From NCBI RefSeq assembly GCF_028368995.1, contig NZ_JAQNDL010000003.1, positions 1,612,001-1,676,000 on the forward strand: a stretch of 64,000 nt of DNA. The letters run 5' to 3'. The notes below the pieces were generated by a model, which saw only the letters and a program-made list of their open reading frames with translations, was not told the origin of the DNA and did not search any database. The translations under genes and the position numbers were made by a program. Each line of letters starts with the position of its first letter. Within the stretch, counting starts at the first letter, position 1. The DNA is from Nannocystis bainbridge (GTDB lineage: Bacteria > Myxococcota_A > Polyangia > Nannocystales > Nannocystaceae). Shown here in pieces: positions 7,760 to 17,136 of this stretch.

Positions 7760-8332
7760 ATGTCACGAGACTTCGCCACAGCCTCGCTCGTATCCCTCCT
7801 CTCGCTCGTCCTCGCCGGCCCGACCGGCTGCAACGCCTCGAAGTCCGACGAGGTCGTGGCCGTCGCCGAGCTCGCCCCGCTCGGCGCCAGCGCCGTCGGC
7901 GGGACCGTCACCTTCACCGCGAAGAACGGCAAGATCCACGTCGAGGCGCGCATCGACGGCCTCCAGACCGGCGACCACGGGTTTCATATCCACGAGTTCG
8001 GCGACTGCTCGGCGCCCGACGGCAAGTCGGCGGGCGAGCACTTCAACCCCGATAGCAGCGATCACGGCGCGCCCAAGGCCCCGAAGCACCACGCCGGCGA
8101 CCTCGGCAACCTGGCCGGCGCGGGCAGCGGCAAGCAGACCACGCTCGACATGAACCTCGAAGGCTTCACCCTCGACACCGGCGCGCGGGGCATCCTCGGC
8201 CGCTCGGTGGTGGTCCACGCGGCGCCCGACGATTACACCTCACAGCCGGCCGGCAACTCGGGGGCGCGCATCGCCTGTGGCGTCATTCGCCCGCGCGGCG
8301 GCGACACCCAGCCGGTCACCGCGGCCAAATAG
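7760..8332 (+). CDS. sodC: Cu/Zn superoxide dismutase lipoprotein
   Basis: 190 residues. A lipobox-like end of the signal peptide (LAGPTGC, Cys24) suggests a periplasmic lipoprotein. Metal ligands are visible in order: GFHIHEFGDC (His76, His78), GEHFNP (His94), the HHAGDLGN segment (His110/111) and VVVHAAPDDY (His153), with Cys83 and Cys173 (GARIACGVI) placed for the conserved disulfide. It converts superoxide to hydrogen peroxide and oxygen outside the cytoplasm. AGGTGA precedes the ATG. The haemerythrin gene follows by 18 bases, so the two may be co-transcribed. Identification is secure; membrane anchoring is a prediction. Confidence 0.95.
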   Translation: MSRDFATASLVSLLSLVLAGPTGCNASKSDEVVAVAELAPLGASAVGGTVTFTAKNGKIHVEARIDGLQTGDHGFHIHEFGDCSAPDGKSAGEHFNPDSSDHGAPKAPKHHAGDLGNLAGAGSGKQTTLDMNLEGFTLDTGARGILGRSVVVHAAPDDYTSQPAGNSGARIACGVIRPRGGDTQPVTAAK

Positions 8333-8350
8333 CGGCAGCAGGAGGGCCCC

Positions 8351-8821
8351 ATGCAAAGCCCCGAGATCTACGAGCTGCTCGCGCGCGAGCACGAGGAGAT
8401 CGTCGAATTGCTGCACCACCTCGCGCCGGCCCGCGGCCGCATCGCCGCTGACCTCTTGATGCGCATCCGCCTCAAGCTGGTGCCGCACGCCCGCGCCGAG
8501 GAGGCGGTGCTCTACCGGCGCCTGGCCGAGGACCCACGCACCGCCGCGCAGGCCCGAGACAGCGCCGGCGAGCACGGCCAGGTCGACGCGCTGCTCGACG
8601 AGATGGCCGCCATGGTCCCGCGCGGCGACGCCTGGGCCGCCCGCGCCCGCGTGCTCGCCGACCTGGTCGGCCGTCACGTCGAGGACGAGCAGCGCCAGCT
8701 GTTCCCGCTGGCGCGCCGCGTGCTCGACCCGCAGGAGGCTCAGCGGCTCGGCGCCGCCTTCGAGACCGAGCGCGACCGCGTATGGGCGTCCATCCTCGGC
8801 GAGCAGCGCGGCGCCGCGTGA
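8351..8821 (+). CDS. Haemerythrin HHE domain protein
   Basis: 156 residues, helical, with the spaced His/Glu ligands of the HHE fold: His in AREHEEI near 14, His50-like in KLVPHARAEE with following Glu, GEHGQVD near 74, and GRHVEDEQRQLFP near 107. Such proteins bind a di-iron centre and take part in oxygen, nitric oxide or iron-stress responses. GGAGG lies 6 bases before the ATG. It follows sodC by 18 bases and precedes the FAD/Rieske gene on the same strand, consistent with an oxidative-stress group. No regulatory or output domain is present, so its precise ligand and role remain open. Confidence 0.85.
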   Translation: MQSPEIYELLAREHEEIVELLHHLAPARGRIAADLLMRIRLKLVPHARAEEAVLYRRLAEDPRTAAQARDSAGEHGQVDALLDEMAAMVPRGDAWAARARVLADLVGRHVEDEQRQLFPLARRVLDPQEAQRLGAAFETERDRVWASILGEQRGAA

Positions 8822-8900
8822 CGCGACGAATGGCGCTTGACCATCGCGCGCATCCGGCAACATTCCGGGCATGACGCGCGAACAATCCATGGAAGGTACG

Positions 8901-10406
8901 ATGTCTTCGTGGCAGGCCACCTGCGACCTGCCGAGCTTCGCCCCGCTCACGCAAGACATCGAGGCCGACGTGTGCATCGTCGGCGCCGGCATCGTCGGGC
9001 TGACGGCCGCGCTGCGGCTGGTCCGCGCCGGCCGTCGCGTCGTCGTCCTCGACAGCCAGCAGCCGGGCCGCGGCAACACCGGGCGGACCACGGCGCACCT
9101 GGCGAGCGCGCTCGACGACCGCTTCAGCGAGCTCGCCCGCGTGCACGGACTCGACGCCGCGCGCATGGCGTGGGAGAGCCACGCGACGGCCATCGATCTC
9201 ATCGCGGCGATCGCCAACGACGAGGCGATCGACTGCGAGTTCGCCCGCCGCGACGGCTACCTGTGGCTCGCGCCCGAGCACGACTCCGACATCCTCCGCC
9301 GCGAGCTCGAGACGGTCCACGCGTTCGGCTGGCGCGACGTGGAGGCGCTCGACGAGGCCCCGGTGTTCGGCGGCCCGTGCCTGCGCTTCCCCGGCCAGGC
9401 CCAGTTCCACCCGCTCAAGTACCTCGCCGGCCTGTGCGCCGCGCTGGTGCGCAGCGGCGTCGCTATCTTCGGCAACACCCGCGTCGAGGGCGTCGCCGGC
9501 GGCGAGGAGGTCGTCGTCACCACCGCGCAGGGCCACCGCGTGCGCAGCGGCGCCGCCATCGTCGCCACCTGCTCGCCGATCTGCGACCTGTTCGCGATCC
9601 ACAGCAAGCAGGCGTCCTACACCACCTATGCGATCGGCCTCGAGATCGCCGCCGGCATCGTCCCGCCCGGGCTCTACTGGGACACCGCGGACCCCTATCA
9701 TTACATCCGCCTCCAGCCCGGCGCGGACGGCCGCGACATCCTGATCGTCGGCGGCGAAGATCACAAGACCGGCCAGGCCGACGACGGCGAGCGCCGCTTC
9801 GACGCGCTCGAGGCGTGGACCCGCGCCCGCGTGCCGGCGGTGCAGCAGCGGCGGTACCAGTGGTCGGGCCAGGTGTTCGAGACGCTCGACGGCCTGGCCC
9901 ACATCGGCCCCGATCCGGGCGGCGCCGCCAACGTCTACATCGCCACCGGCGACTCCGGCATGGGCATGACGCACGGGACGATCGCCGCGATGATGCTGTC
10001 TGCCCGGATCTGCGGCGAGGCCAGCGAATGGCAGCAGCTCTACGCCCCCGGCCGGCACCCGCTGCGGGCCGCCGGCGAGTTCCTGCGCGAGAACGCCAAC
10101 GTCGCCGCGCAGTACGCCGATTGGCTGCGCCCCGGCGAGGTCTCGTCGGTCGCCGAGGTCGCCCCCGGCGCGGGCGCGATCCTCCGCTCGGGCCTGTCGC
10201 GCATCGCCGTGTACCGCGAGGACACCGGCGAGCTGCACGCCTGCAACGCCGCCTGCCCCCACCTGCTCGGCTCGGTGGCGTGGAATCACCTCGAGAAGAC
10301 CTGGGATTGCCCGTGTCACGGCTCACGCTTCGATCGCCGCGGAGAGGTGATCGCCGGCCCGGCCCACACCGGCCTGCGCGTGGTCGACCCGCGCACGCTG
10401 CGGTGA
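8901..10406 (+). CDS. FAD-dependent oxidoreductase with C-terminal Rieske domain
   Basis: 501 residues from the ATG at 8901 (GGAAGG 4 bases upstream; an ATG at 8871 is less well placed). The N terminus has the dinucleotide-binding motif DVCIVGAGIVGLTAALRL and belongs to the DAO/glycine-oxidase type FAD fold, with GDSGMGMTHGTI near the end of that domain. The last 80 residues are a Rieske [2Fe-2S] domain: CPHL and CPCHG supply two Cys and two His. Known relatives (YhfW-like fusions) are soluble oxidoreductases of uncertain substrate. It could pass electrons from an amine or similar substrate to the Fe-S centre. Next to sodC and haemerythrin, a redox role fits, but the substrate is unknown. Confidence 0.88.
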   Translation: MSSWQATCDLPSFAPLTQDIEADVCIVGAGIVGLTAALRLVRAGRRVVVLDSQQPGRGNTGRTTAHLASALDDRFSELARVHGLDAARMAWESHATAIDLIAAIANDEAIDCEFARRDGYLWLAPEHDSDILRRELETVHAFGWRDVEALDEAPVFGGPCLRFPGQAQFHPLKYLAGLCAALVRSGVAIFGNTRVEGVAGGEEVVVTTAQGHRVRSGAAIVATCSPICDLFAIHSKQASYTTYAIGLEIAAGIVPPGLYWDTADPYHYIRLQPGADGRDILIVGGEDHKTGQADDGERRFDALEAWTRARVPAVQQRRYQWSGQVFETLDGLAHIGPDPGGAANVYIATGDSGMGMTHGTIAAMMLSARICGEASEWQQLYAPGRHPLRAAGEFLRENANVAAQYADWLRPGEVSSVAEVAPGAGAILRSGLSRIAVYREDTGELHACNAACPHLLGSVAWNHLEKTWDCPCHGSRFDRRGEVIAGPAHTGLRVVDPRTLR

Positions 10407-10461
10407 TTGAGAGCATTCGCGGCACCCGTCGCCGCGCCCCGCGATTCATGGCACCGCTCGT

Positions 10462-12519
10462 TCAGCGCGGCGGGGCCACGGCGGGGCGCGGCTCGTGGGC
10501 CTTCGTCCGCGGCGCTCGCGTCTCGCGGGCCACCCGGGCGAACTTCGACATCGCGTGGTCGAGGCGGGCCAGCCCGCGCAGGGCCGGGTCCGACGCATCG
10601 GCGGACCCCATGGCTCGCGGCGCGGCCGGGGGCCGACCGGCGGCCAGGTCGTCGGCGAGGCCGCGGGCGCGGTCCGCCAGGCGCAGCGCGACCGCGTGCG
10701 CGCGGGCGATCGCCACCTCGTCGAGCGCGCGTGGGTCGAACAGCAGCAGCGGCCGCGCGTGGAAGCACACCGTCGCGAACGCGAAGAACAGCCGGCTCGT
10801 CTCGCGGCCGGCCCGCAGCGACACCGCCCCGGCGGCGTTCTGCACCTCCGTCCGCACGTCTCGCAGCTTGCGGTCGAGCGCGCGGGCGGCCGCGCGCCGG
10901 CTCGCGCGCTCGGGCCCCGGCAATGTGTAGACCACCGCCAGGTCGTCGGCGAGCAGGCCCAGCGCTTCGACCATGAGGGCGCGGATCGTCGCGCGCGTCG
11001 ACACCGGGAACACCAGCATCGCCACCGCCGCGCCGACGCTGGCCCCGACCAGCGTCTCGATCACCCGCAGATACAGCAGCTCGTCGGAGAACAGCCCGAG
11101 CAGGCTGTAGAGCACCGCGATCAGCGTCGTCAGGGCCGCCACCATCCATGTGTAGGCGAACTGCAGCGTGTAATAGGCGACGAACATGCACACGAACAGG
11201 ACCCCCAGCTCGAGCCCGACCATGCCCTGGATCGCGTGCGCCACCAGCAGGCCGACGATCACCCCGACGATCGTGCCGATCGCCCGCTGCCACGCGCGCA
11301 CCAGCACCGCGCCGCGGGTGTTGGCGCGGCTGAACACCATGAACGCCGCCATCACCGCCCAGTAAGCCCGCTCGCTGGCGATCGCGTGCCCGGCCGCCAG
11401 CGCCAGCCCGGCCGCCAGAGTCGCCTGCGCCGCCTGTCTCAAAGACCAGGTCCACGTCGGCCTCGGCGTCGGCGCGGCCGGCCCGGGCTCGTCGCTCCCG
11501 CGCGGGCTCGGCACGCGCGCGTCGAGCTGCAGCGCCGCCAGCAGCGAGCGCAGCGCCTTCTCGAGCTCGCAGCTCGCGCGCGTCGCCCTCGTCAGCGCCG
11601 CGATCGCCTGGCCCGCCGCCGCCGGGTCGCCCGCGTGCACCGCCGCGCGCGCGGCCATCAACGCCGCCGCTGCGGCCTCGCGCGCCGGCGGTCCGAGCAC
11701 GGTCGCCGCCACCGCCGCCGCCGCGACCTCCTGCAGCCCGAGCTCGAGCGCGAACACCTGCTCGCGCAGCGCCGCCGACGTCGGGCTCGCCGGATCGACG
11801 CGATCGATCTGCTCGTCGATCGCCAGCGCCGACTCGTTGATCGCCCCCAGCGTGCGCCGCAGCGCCCGGATCGCCCGCGGCCCCTCGCGGCCCTCGGCGA
11901 CGATCGCCGCCAGCTGCCGCAGCGCCACCGCGATCGTGCGCCGCAGCGCCGCCAGGCGCAGCCGCAGCCGCGTCTCCGGCCGCTCGCGCACCACCCAGAA
12001 GCGCGCCGCGTAGCCCAGCGCCGCGGCGATGCCGACGCTCGTGAGCATCAGCGGCAGGCGGCTCGGCGCGGCGCGGAAGAACAGGGCGAAGAAGTAGGCG
12101 AGGAATGCGATCATCCCGAGCGCCAGCCCGCGCGGGCCGAACCGCCGCACCAGCACCGCGACGAACGCGATCGCCAGGAACAGCCCGTCGCGCAGCCACG
12201 CGTGGCCGTGGACCAGCGAGCCGAGCACCAGCGCCGCGCAGGCCACCGGCGCCACCAGGGCGGTCGTGATCCGCTGGGCCCGCGGGCTCGGATCGTTGAC
12301 CACCGCCAATCCCATCACCGCCACGTTGATGCCGACCAGGGCGACGCTGGTCGGCTGGCCGAGCGCGCTCGCCAGCCAGTGCAGCAGCGCCGCCGCGGCG
12401 ATCGCCGTCAAGGTCACGCGCGCGGCCTGCCGCAGGCGCACGAGCTCGGCGTCGGCGATGACCACGACGTCGGCGAGGTGGGCCGCATCGAACCCGCGCC
12501 CGGTGTCCGCCTGCGCCAT
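10462..12519 (-). CDS. FUSC-family inner-membrane protein (aromatic acid exporter-like)
   Basis: 685 residues. Two similar membrane blocks, one near 30-160 with several hydrophobic helices and one near 370-490 (from the segment ending AYWAVMAAFMVFSRAN, through TIVGVIVGLL and MVAALTTLIAVLYSLLG), flank a helical cytosolic region, and a second helical domain closes the protein. This two-block arrangement is that of the fusaric acid resistance/YccS/AaeB family, which exports aromatic acids or has unknown cargo. No adjacent membrane-fusion protein is present, so an efflux complex is not indicated. It is convergent with the FAD/Rieske gene. Family is secure; transported compound unknown. Confidence 0.85.
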   Translation of the reverse strand: MAQADTGRGFDAAHLADVVVIADAELVRLRQAARVTLTAIAAAALLHWLASALGQPTSVALVGINVAVMGLAVVNDPSPRAQRITTALVAPVACAALVLGSLVHGHAWLRDGLFLAIAFVAVLVRRFGPRGLALGMIAFLAYFFALFFRAAPSRLPLMLTSVGIAAALGYAARFWVVRERPETRLRLRLAALRRTIAVALRQLAAIVAEGREGPRAIRALRRTLGAINESALAIDEQIDRVDPASPTSAALREQVFALELGLQEVAAAAVAATVLGPPAREAAAAALMAARAAVHAGDPAAAGQAIAALTRATRASCELEKALRSLLAALQLDARVPSPRGSDEPGPAAPTPRPTWTWSLRQAAQATLAAGLALAAGHAIASERAYWAVMAAFMVFSRANTRGAVLVRAWQRAIGTIVGVIVGLLVAHAIQGMVGLELGVLFVCMFVAYYTLQFAYTWMVAALTTLIAVLYSLLGLFSDELLYLRVIETLVGASVGAAVAMLVFPVSTRATIRALMVEALGLLADDLAVVYTLPGPERASRRAAARALDRKLRDVRTEVQNAAGAVSLRAGRETSRLFFAFATVCFHARPLLLFDPRALDEVAIARAHAVALRLADRARGLADDLAAGRPPAAPRAMGSADASDPALRGLARLDHAMSKFARVARETRAPRTKAHEPRPAVAPPR

Positions 12520-12657
12520 GGCCGGGTCGATCTAGGGCCCGAGGCGCCCGTGCGCAACCCGGACCCGCGCGCCGGCCGCGACGCCGGACGCGGCCCCGCT
12601 GCCCGGCCGTGCCCCGCTGCCCGGCGCAGGTCGCGGCCGTGACGCCCGCTTCAAGGA

Positions 12658-12745
12658 CATGTTCTCACGAACATGCCTCATCGAGCATGACCCAATGCAC
12701 ATGCCCGTTACGACATGCCCCGTAGAACATGTTCATTCGAACATC
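12658..12745. repeat. Tandem 14-bp palindromic array 1
   Basis: The trinucleotide ATG recurs at 12659, 12673, 12687, 12701, 12715 and 12729 (AT at 12743), an exact 14-bp period. Units follow ATG-NNC-N4-GNNC and the arms change together: TTC/GAA in the first and sixth, CCT/GAG in the second. The array ends directly at the stop codon of the minus-strand 2OG oxygenase gene, so it is that gene's 3' flank and lies upstream of the FUSC gene. Confidence 0.85.
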
Positions 12746-13330
12746 TCACTCGGCCGGTCGGTACAGCACGTCGGTGCGTAGCACGAACTTCTCGCCGCGC
12801 TTCACCTCGCAGGCGCGGTGCAGCACCCGGTGCTGGAACAGCAGCGCGCGGCCGGTCTGCGGCGTCACGACGGCGTCGAGCTCGACAAAATCGGTGGCCC
12901 CGCCCTCGAAGCCCTCGTTCAAATAAAACACCAGCGTCAGCAGGCTGCGCACCCCGTCGGCGAGCTCGACGATCGTGTCCCAGTGGGCCCCGTGGCGCTC
13001 GCCGGGCCCGTAGCGGTACAGCCGCAGCCGCGGGTTGGCGCCCGCCAGCACCTGCCCCGACAGCCGCGTCGGCACCTGCGCGCGCACCCGGTCGAGCAGC
13101 GCCTCCGCCTCGTCGGCGTCGTCCCACATCACCCGGGTGTTGTTGCGGGTCTCCGGCTCGACCACCGGCCCGCCGCCGGCCCCGACGATCGGCGCCACCT
13201 CGGCCTGGCCCGCGCGCATCCTCGCCACGTACCCCGCGCAATCGTCCGCCGAGAGCGCCCCGTCGACGGTCCAGTGCAGCGGGCAGGTGAGGTCGAGGAA
13301 GCCGGCGTACATCGCCGGGGATCGTAGCAT
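12746..13330 (-). CDS. 2-oxoglutarate/Fe(II) oxygenase, prolyl hydroxylase-like
   Basis: 194 residues (ATG at 13312 is an alternative start). The double-stranded beta-helix motif is complete: His116 and Asp118 in GAHWDT, distal His171 in LHRACEV, and Arg185 about 14 residues on to bind 2-oxoglutarate. ALLFQHRVLH and YLNEGFEGGATDF are typical of the P4H/PKHD branch, which hydroxylates proline or other side chains. The substrate is not predictable. The stop codon abuts the 14-bp palindromic array. No signal peptide is seen, so it should act in the cytoplasm. The family call is firm. Confidence 0.88.
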   Translation of the reverse strand: MLRSPAMYAGFLDLTCPLHWTVDGALSADDCAGYVARMRAGQAEVAPIVGAGGGPVVEPETRNNTRVMWDDADEAEALLDRVRAQVPTRLSGQVLAGANPRLRLYRYGPGERHGAHWDTIVELADGVRSLLTLVFYLNEGFEGGATDFVELDAVVTPQTGRALLFQHRVLHRACEVKRGEKFVLRTDVLYRPAE

Positions 13331-13531
13331 CCTGGCCGCCCGCGCTACCGGCTCGATCGCGCTCCTCCGTGGCGACCGTGCCCGCGACGTCCGGCGCTTC
13401 TCCAGTGCCGCTTTGGCACCGCCAGGACGGCGCCCGCGTCACGATGGCCTGCCACCCGGTCGCGCCAACATGCGATCTCTTGCGGCTGGCCCCGGCCGTG
13501 CGCTGGCACGCCCTGTGCTCGGTCTTTCCGC

Positions 13532-15364
13532 ATGGCCGGATCCATGAGTCTCGCATTCGCCACCAGTTGGGCCCGAGCCGGCATCGCTGCATGGGGGCTG
13601 GTGCTCGGAGGGTGCGGCGCGGCGGCCGACTTGTCGGTCGGCCCGACGCCGTCGACCGTCGCTGCACCGGTCAAGGAAGTCGGCGAGGCGCGGGCCGCTG
13701 TCACGGTCGGCGGACGCCTGCGCGCTCACGACGGCCGGCCGTTGCGGGCGGCCGAGTTCACGATTCAGCGCATGGGTTTCATCGAGCCGACCGCGAAGGG
13801 GACGCTGGCGGAGGACGGCAGCTTCCGCGTCGAGGTCGAGCCCGGCATCTACATGTTCAGCATCGCCGCGATCGATCACGCAGGATTCGCGCAGACGATC
13901 CTGGTCGAACGTGCTGTCGAGGTCCGCGGCAACCTCGGCACCTACAAGCGCGCCGACCCCGGCGACGCGCTGCTGCTGAGGACCGAGCTGCTCGCGGCCG
14001 ACGGCAAACCGATCGCCACGGGCAACAAGACCGCCGTACGCGAGGCCGACGGCACCTACCGGCTCGATCTGTCGGACAAGCCGAAGCACGCCGTGAAGCT
14101 CCGCTATCAGCTCCGAGGCGGCAACGGGCGGACCTACAACGGCCCGCTCGCCGACACCTACGAGAGCGACGGCGGCGGCGACTACTGGTCGGTGGTCGCC
14201 CTCGCGGGTCGTGACGCGCTCGCGCTCGATCTCACCGCGCTGCCGCCCGCCGGAGAGGCAGCAGCGCTGACGTGGAGCGGTGAGCCGCCCGAGCTCCTCG
14301 CGCTGCGGGCGTACCGGGACCGCTGGCGTGTCCGTGAGGCACGGCTGCGCGACACCATGCTGCAAGAGGACGGCAAGATCCTCGCCCCGACCGAGAATGA
14401 GAAGGCGGCGATGGCCGCGCTCGCGGCCGAGGCCGACGCCGACGCCGACGCCGCCGAGTCCGCCGACGCACAGATGCTGCTGCGCCTCGCGCACCTCGAG
14501 CTGTTCACGGCGTACGACGACGACGCGGCCGCACGGACGCGCGCCGAGTGGCTCCTGGAGCGCGTCGTCCCGGATGATCCGCGCCTCGGACTGTTCAGGA
14601 ACGTGAACTCCCTGCTCGGTCGCGTGCTCCAGTCCGCCGACGCGGCATTCTCGGCGCGCGTCGAGGCGTGGTTCGGCCGCATGCAGGCCAACCCGGACCC
14701 GAACACGGCGCTTCGTGCGATCTCCTTCCTCATCCACCGCGCCGACCAGCGGAATGACGACGCGCGGATCGCCGAGCTGTACGCCCTCGCTCGCGGCCCC
14801 CGCTTCTCCGGCATGCACGAGCCGAAGTCCCTCGCGCAGCGCTTCGACCCCGACCGCATCCTTCAGCGGGGCAAACCATTCCCCGAATTCGAGTTCCCGG
14901 CGCTCGCCGCAGACGGCCGTCCGGTCACGCGAGCCGGGCGCGAGGGTCGGCTCTACCTCGTCGAATTCTGGGCGACCTGGTGCGCCCCTTGCGTGAGCGA
15001 GATACCGGGCCTGCACGCCGCATACGCGCACGTGAACGGCGCCAGGCCTGGAAAGGGCAAGGATGGCATGCGCCGGCTCGGGCCGGTCGAGCGGCCGAAG
15101 ATCGAGTTCGTGTTCGTCTCGCTCGACGAGAGCCCCGGCGATGTCGAAGCCTTCCGCGAGAAGCACTGGTCGATGCCGTGGACGCACGCATTCGTCGGAC
15201 GCGGGCGCGAGAAGGAGGTCATGGAGCGCTTCGGATTCTCCGGCGTCCCCACCGCGGTCCTCGTCGACGGCAACGGCACGATCGTCGAGGTCGGCGGTGC
15301 GCTCCGGCGCGAGCGCCTGCTGCCCACCCTCGAGCGGGCGCTGGAGCGATCGTCGGCCCGCTGA
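13532..15364 (+). CDS. TlpA-like thioredoxin-fold lipoprotein with long N-terminal region
   Basis: 610 residues (ATG at 13544 is an alternative). Lipobox LVLGGC gives Cys28. Residues about 55-230 look beta-rich and resemble carboxypeptidase-regulatory-like sandwich domains (GRLRAHDGRPLRAAEFTIQ, DGSFRVEVEPGIYMFSI). The middle is helical. From about 450 a redoxin domain follows: FPEFEFPALAADGRPV, then WATWCAPC with the active Cys484 and Cys487, and the cis-Pro segment FSGVPTAVLVDGNG. Such proteins reduce or exchange disulfides in the envelope. An in-frame 26-residue insertion after the active site contains a basic stretch. The architecture resembles TlpA-like lipoproteins of Bacteroidota and myxobacteria; the target is unknown. 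Confidence 0.85.
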   Translation: MAGSMSLAFATSWARAGIAAWGLVLGGCGAAADLSVGPTPSTVAAPVKEVGEARAAVTVGGRLRAHDGRPLRAAEFTIQRMGFIEPTAKGTLAEDGSFRVEVEPGIYMFSIAAIDHAGFAQTILVERAVEVRGNLGTYKRADPGDALLLRTELLAADGKPIATGNKTAVREADGTYRLDLSDKPKHAVKLRYQLRGGNGRTYNGPLADTYESDGGGDYWSVVALAGRDALALDLTALPPAGEAAALTWSGEPPELLALRAYRDRWRVREARLRDTMLQEDGKILAPTENEKAAMAALAAEADADADAAESADAQMLLRLAHLELFTAYDDDAAARTRAEWLLERVVPDDPRLGLFRNVNSLLGRVLQSADAAFSARVEAWFGRMQANPDPNTALRAISFLIHRADQRNDDARIAELYALARGPRFSGMHEPKSLAQRFDPDRILQRGKPFPEFEFPALAADGRPVTRAGREGRLYLVEFWATWCAPCVSEIPGLHAAYAHVNGARPGKGKDGMRRLGPVERPKIEFVFVSLDESPGDVEAFREKHWSMPWTHAFVGRGREKEVMERFGFSGVPTAVLVDGNGTIVEVGGALRRERLLPTLERALERSSAR

Positions 15365-15564
15365 CGATCGTGTGCCCCTCACGGCCGAGCTCGACGCATG
15401 GCGAGCCCGACCGTGAATGCGAGCAGCGCGAACCGCGAGGTCGCCCCTGCCGAGCCCGCCGGGACCGCCCGCGCCGGCGCCCTGCGGACCCTCCGCGGGC
15501 ACGACCTTCGCCTGCCCCGCCGATCGACTCCATACATTGTTGCACTCCCACGAAAGGCCGGCGC

Positions 15565-16068
15565 ATGACCATGGGCATGAAGACGGTGATCGCGCTGTTC
15601 GACACGGCAGCCGACGCCAAGTACGCGGTCGACGCTCTGCTCCTCCGCAAGTACGACCACAGCGACATCAGCGTGGTCGCCAACGACCTCGCCACCCTTC
15701 ACGAGGCCCCGCCGCACGCCGGGCAGATCGCCGCGGGCGCCCTCAGCACCGTCCTCGGTCTGGCCGCGTTCGGCGTCCCCTACGCCGGCCCCGTGCTGGC
15801 CGCCGGCCCGATCCTCGGCGCGCTCGGCAGCGTCGGCGCCGAGGACGTCGACAAGAGCGACTGGCTGGCCCCCGCGCTCGTCAAGATGGGCATCCCCCAG
15901 GGCGAGGCCAGCAAGTTCTCCGAGGCCTTCAACCGCGGCGGTGCGGTCGTCACCGTGCGCACGCGGGAGATCGACGCTCCCAACATCGCCAGCTTGCTGG
16001 CCGCCTGCGGCGCCGTCGACGTCGACGAGCGCGTGCGCCCCGAGACCCGCCGGCGCTCGACCGGCTGA
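15565..16068 (+). CDS. General-stress-protein-like membrane-associated protein
   Basis: 167 residues from the ATG at 15565 (AAAGG 9 bases upstream). The N terminus MKTVIALFDTAADAKYAVDALLLRKYDHSDISVVAND matches the heat-induced stress protein YflT/GSP17M-like fold (positions about 4-40). A Gly/Ala-rich hydrophobic middle (about 52-95) could insert in or lie on a membrane. The C-terminal part, with GIPQGEASKFSEAFNRGGAVVTVR, resembles the second half of the same family. The molecular role of these proteins is poorly known; induction by stress is the common theme. It is convergent with the next gene, 24 bases apart. Confidence 0.75.
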   Translation: MTMGMKTVIALFDTAADAKYAVDALLLRKYDHSDISVVANDLATLHEAPPHAGQIAAGALSTVLGLAAFGVPYAGPVLAAGPILGALGSVGAEDVDKSDWLAPALVKMGIPQGEASKFSEAFNRGGAVVTVRTREIDAPNIASLLAACGAVDVDERVRPETRRRSTG

Positions 16069-16092
16069 GCCACTCCCGCGCGTCTGCGCGAC

Positions 16093-16893
16093 TCAGGGCT
16101 GCGGCTCGCGGTGCGAGCGGTCGTACGGGAAGCGCTCGTCGTGCCGCTCGGCGCAGCGGACGAAGCAGCGGTGCCGCACCAGCTCGCGCCAGTCCGCGGG
16201 CGCCAGCCCGTCCTCGTCCGGCGGCCGCGAGGGGTCGGCGTCGACGTTGTAATGGAGCTCGCCGGCGATCGCATAATCGCGGCGGAGCGCCGTGCGCCAC
16301 TGTGAATTGCTGCCCCAGCCTTGCGACAGATCGTGCACCGGGCGATTGTTGCGAGCATACGCCCAATACAGCGTCGACCCCTCCGCGATGTCTTTGACGA
16401 GATGCCGCCGCCCGGCCGCCACATGACAGCCGGCGCGGGCGAACAGCAGCGGCCCCAGCATGTGCCCCGGCCACGCCTCGGCCAGCACCCCCGGCGGCGC
16501 GTCCTCGTCGGCGGCCTGCGCGACCGTCACGACCTCGTGGAAGAACGGGTGAAACTCGGCCTGCGTCACCCGCTCGAACCCGAACGCCGCCATGAACTCG
16601 GCGTAGGCCGCCGCGGGCACCGAGAGCTGCCAGCCGGCGTCGTGGCCCGCCCGGCGGGTGAAGCCGAGGCGCAGCAGCTCGCAGATCCGCCCCATCGCAT
16701 AGAGGCGCCAGCGGTCCTCGATCGCCATCGCCGGCACCGTCGTCGCCCGCACCGCCGCCAGCGCCGCGAACCACCGCCGCTCCTCCGCGTGCGCGCGGGC
16801 CCACGGCAGCACCACGTCCTCGGCCAGGCCCGATCCCTCGTAATCGAACATCGCCTGGTGAAGCTCGCGGTACGGCTCCTGATCGCGGTGCAT
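16093..16893 (-). CDS. Hypothetical protein, 266 residues
   Basis: I do not recognise a family. The protein is cytosolic by appearance, rich in Trp, His and Arg, with no signal peptide or membrane helix. Repeated HPFFHEV, GHMLGPLLFARAGCHVAAGRR and HYNVDADPSRPPDEDG segments give a scattered set of His, Asp and Glu residues, but no zinc or catalytic motif can be named. Codon use fits the neighbours, and the reading frame is uninterrupted, so it is probably real. It is divergent from the respiratory operon by 243 bases and convergent with the stress-protein gene. No functional inference is made. Confidence 0.65.
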   Translation of the reverse strand: MHRDQEPYRELHQAMFDYEGSGLAEDVVLPWARAHAEERRWFAALAAVRATTVPAMAIEDRWRLYAMGRICELLRLGFTRRAGHDAGWQLSVPAAAYAEFMAAFGFERVTQAEFHPFFHEVVTVAQAADEDAPPGVLAEAWPGHMLGPLLFARAGCHVAAGRRHLVKDIAEGSTLYWAYARNNRPVHDLSQGWGSNSQWRTALRRDYAIAGELHYNVDADPSRPPDEDGLAPADWRELVRHRCFVRCAERHDERFPYDRSHREPQP

Positions 16894-17136
16894 CGCCGGC
16901 GAGCATACGCCCTCCGCCGCTCGCTCGCGCGGATCCTCGGCGCCGCGGCGGTTGCCCCGCGCCGATCTTCGCCGCGGTGACGTGGGTCATGCCATTCGCG
17001 GCCCGCGGTCCGCCGAACGCGGCGTCCCGGCCAGCCGCGTCCGCCGGGCCCGGGCGAACGCTTGCGGCGCCCGAATCCGCCGACATAGCCAGGGCTGCTC
17101 GCAATCGAGCGGGGCCGCCGCAGCGCCGGGACCATC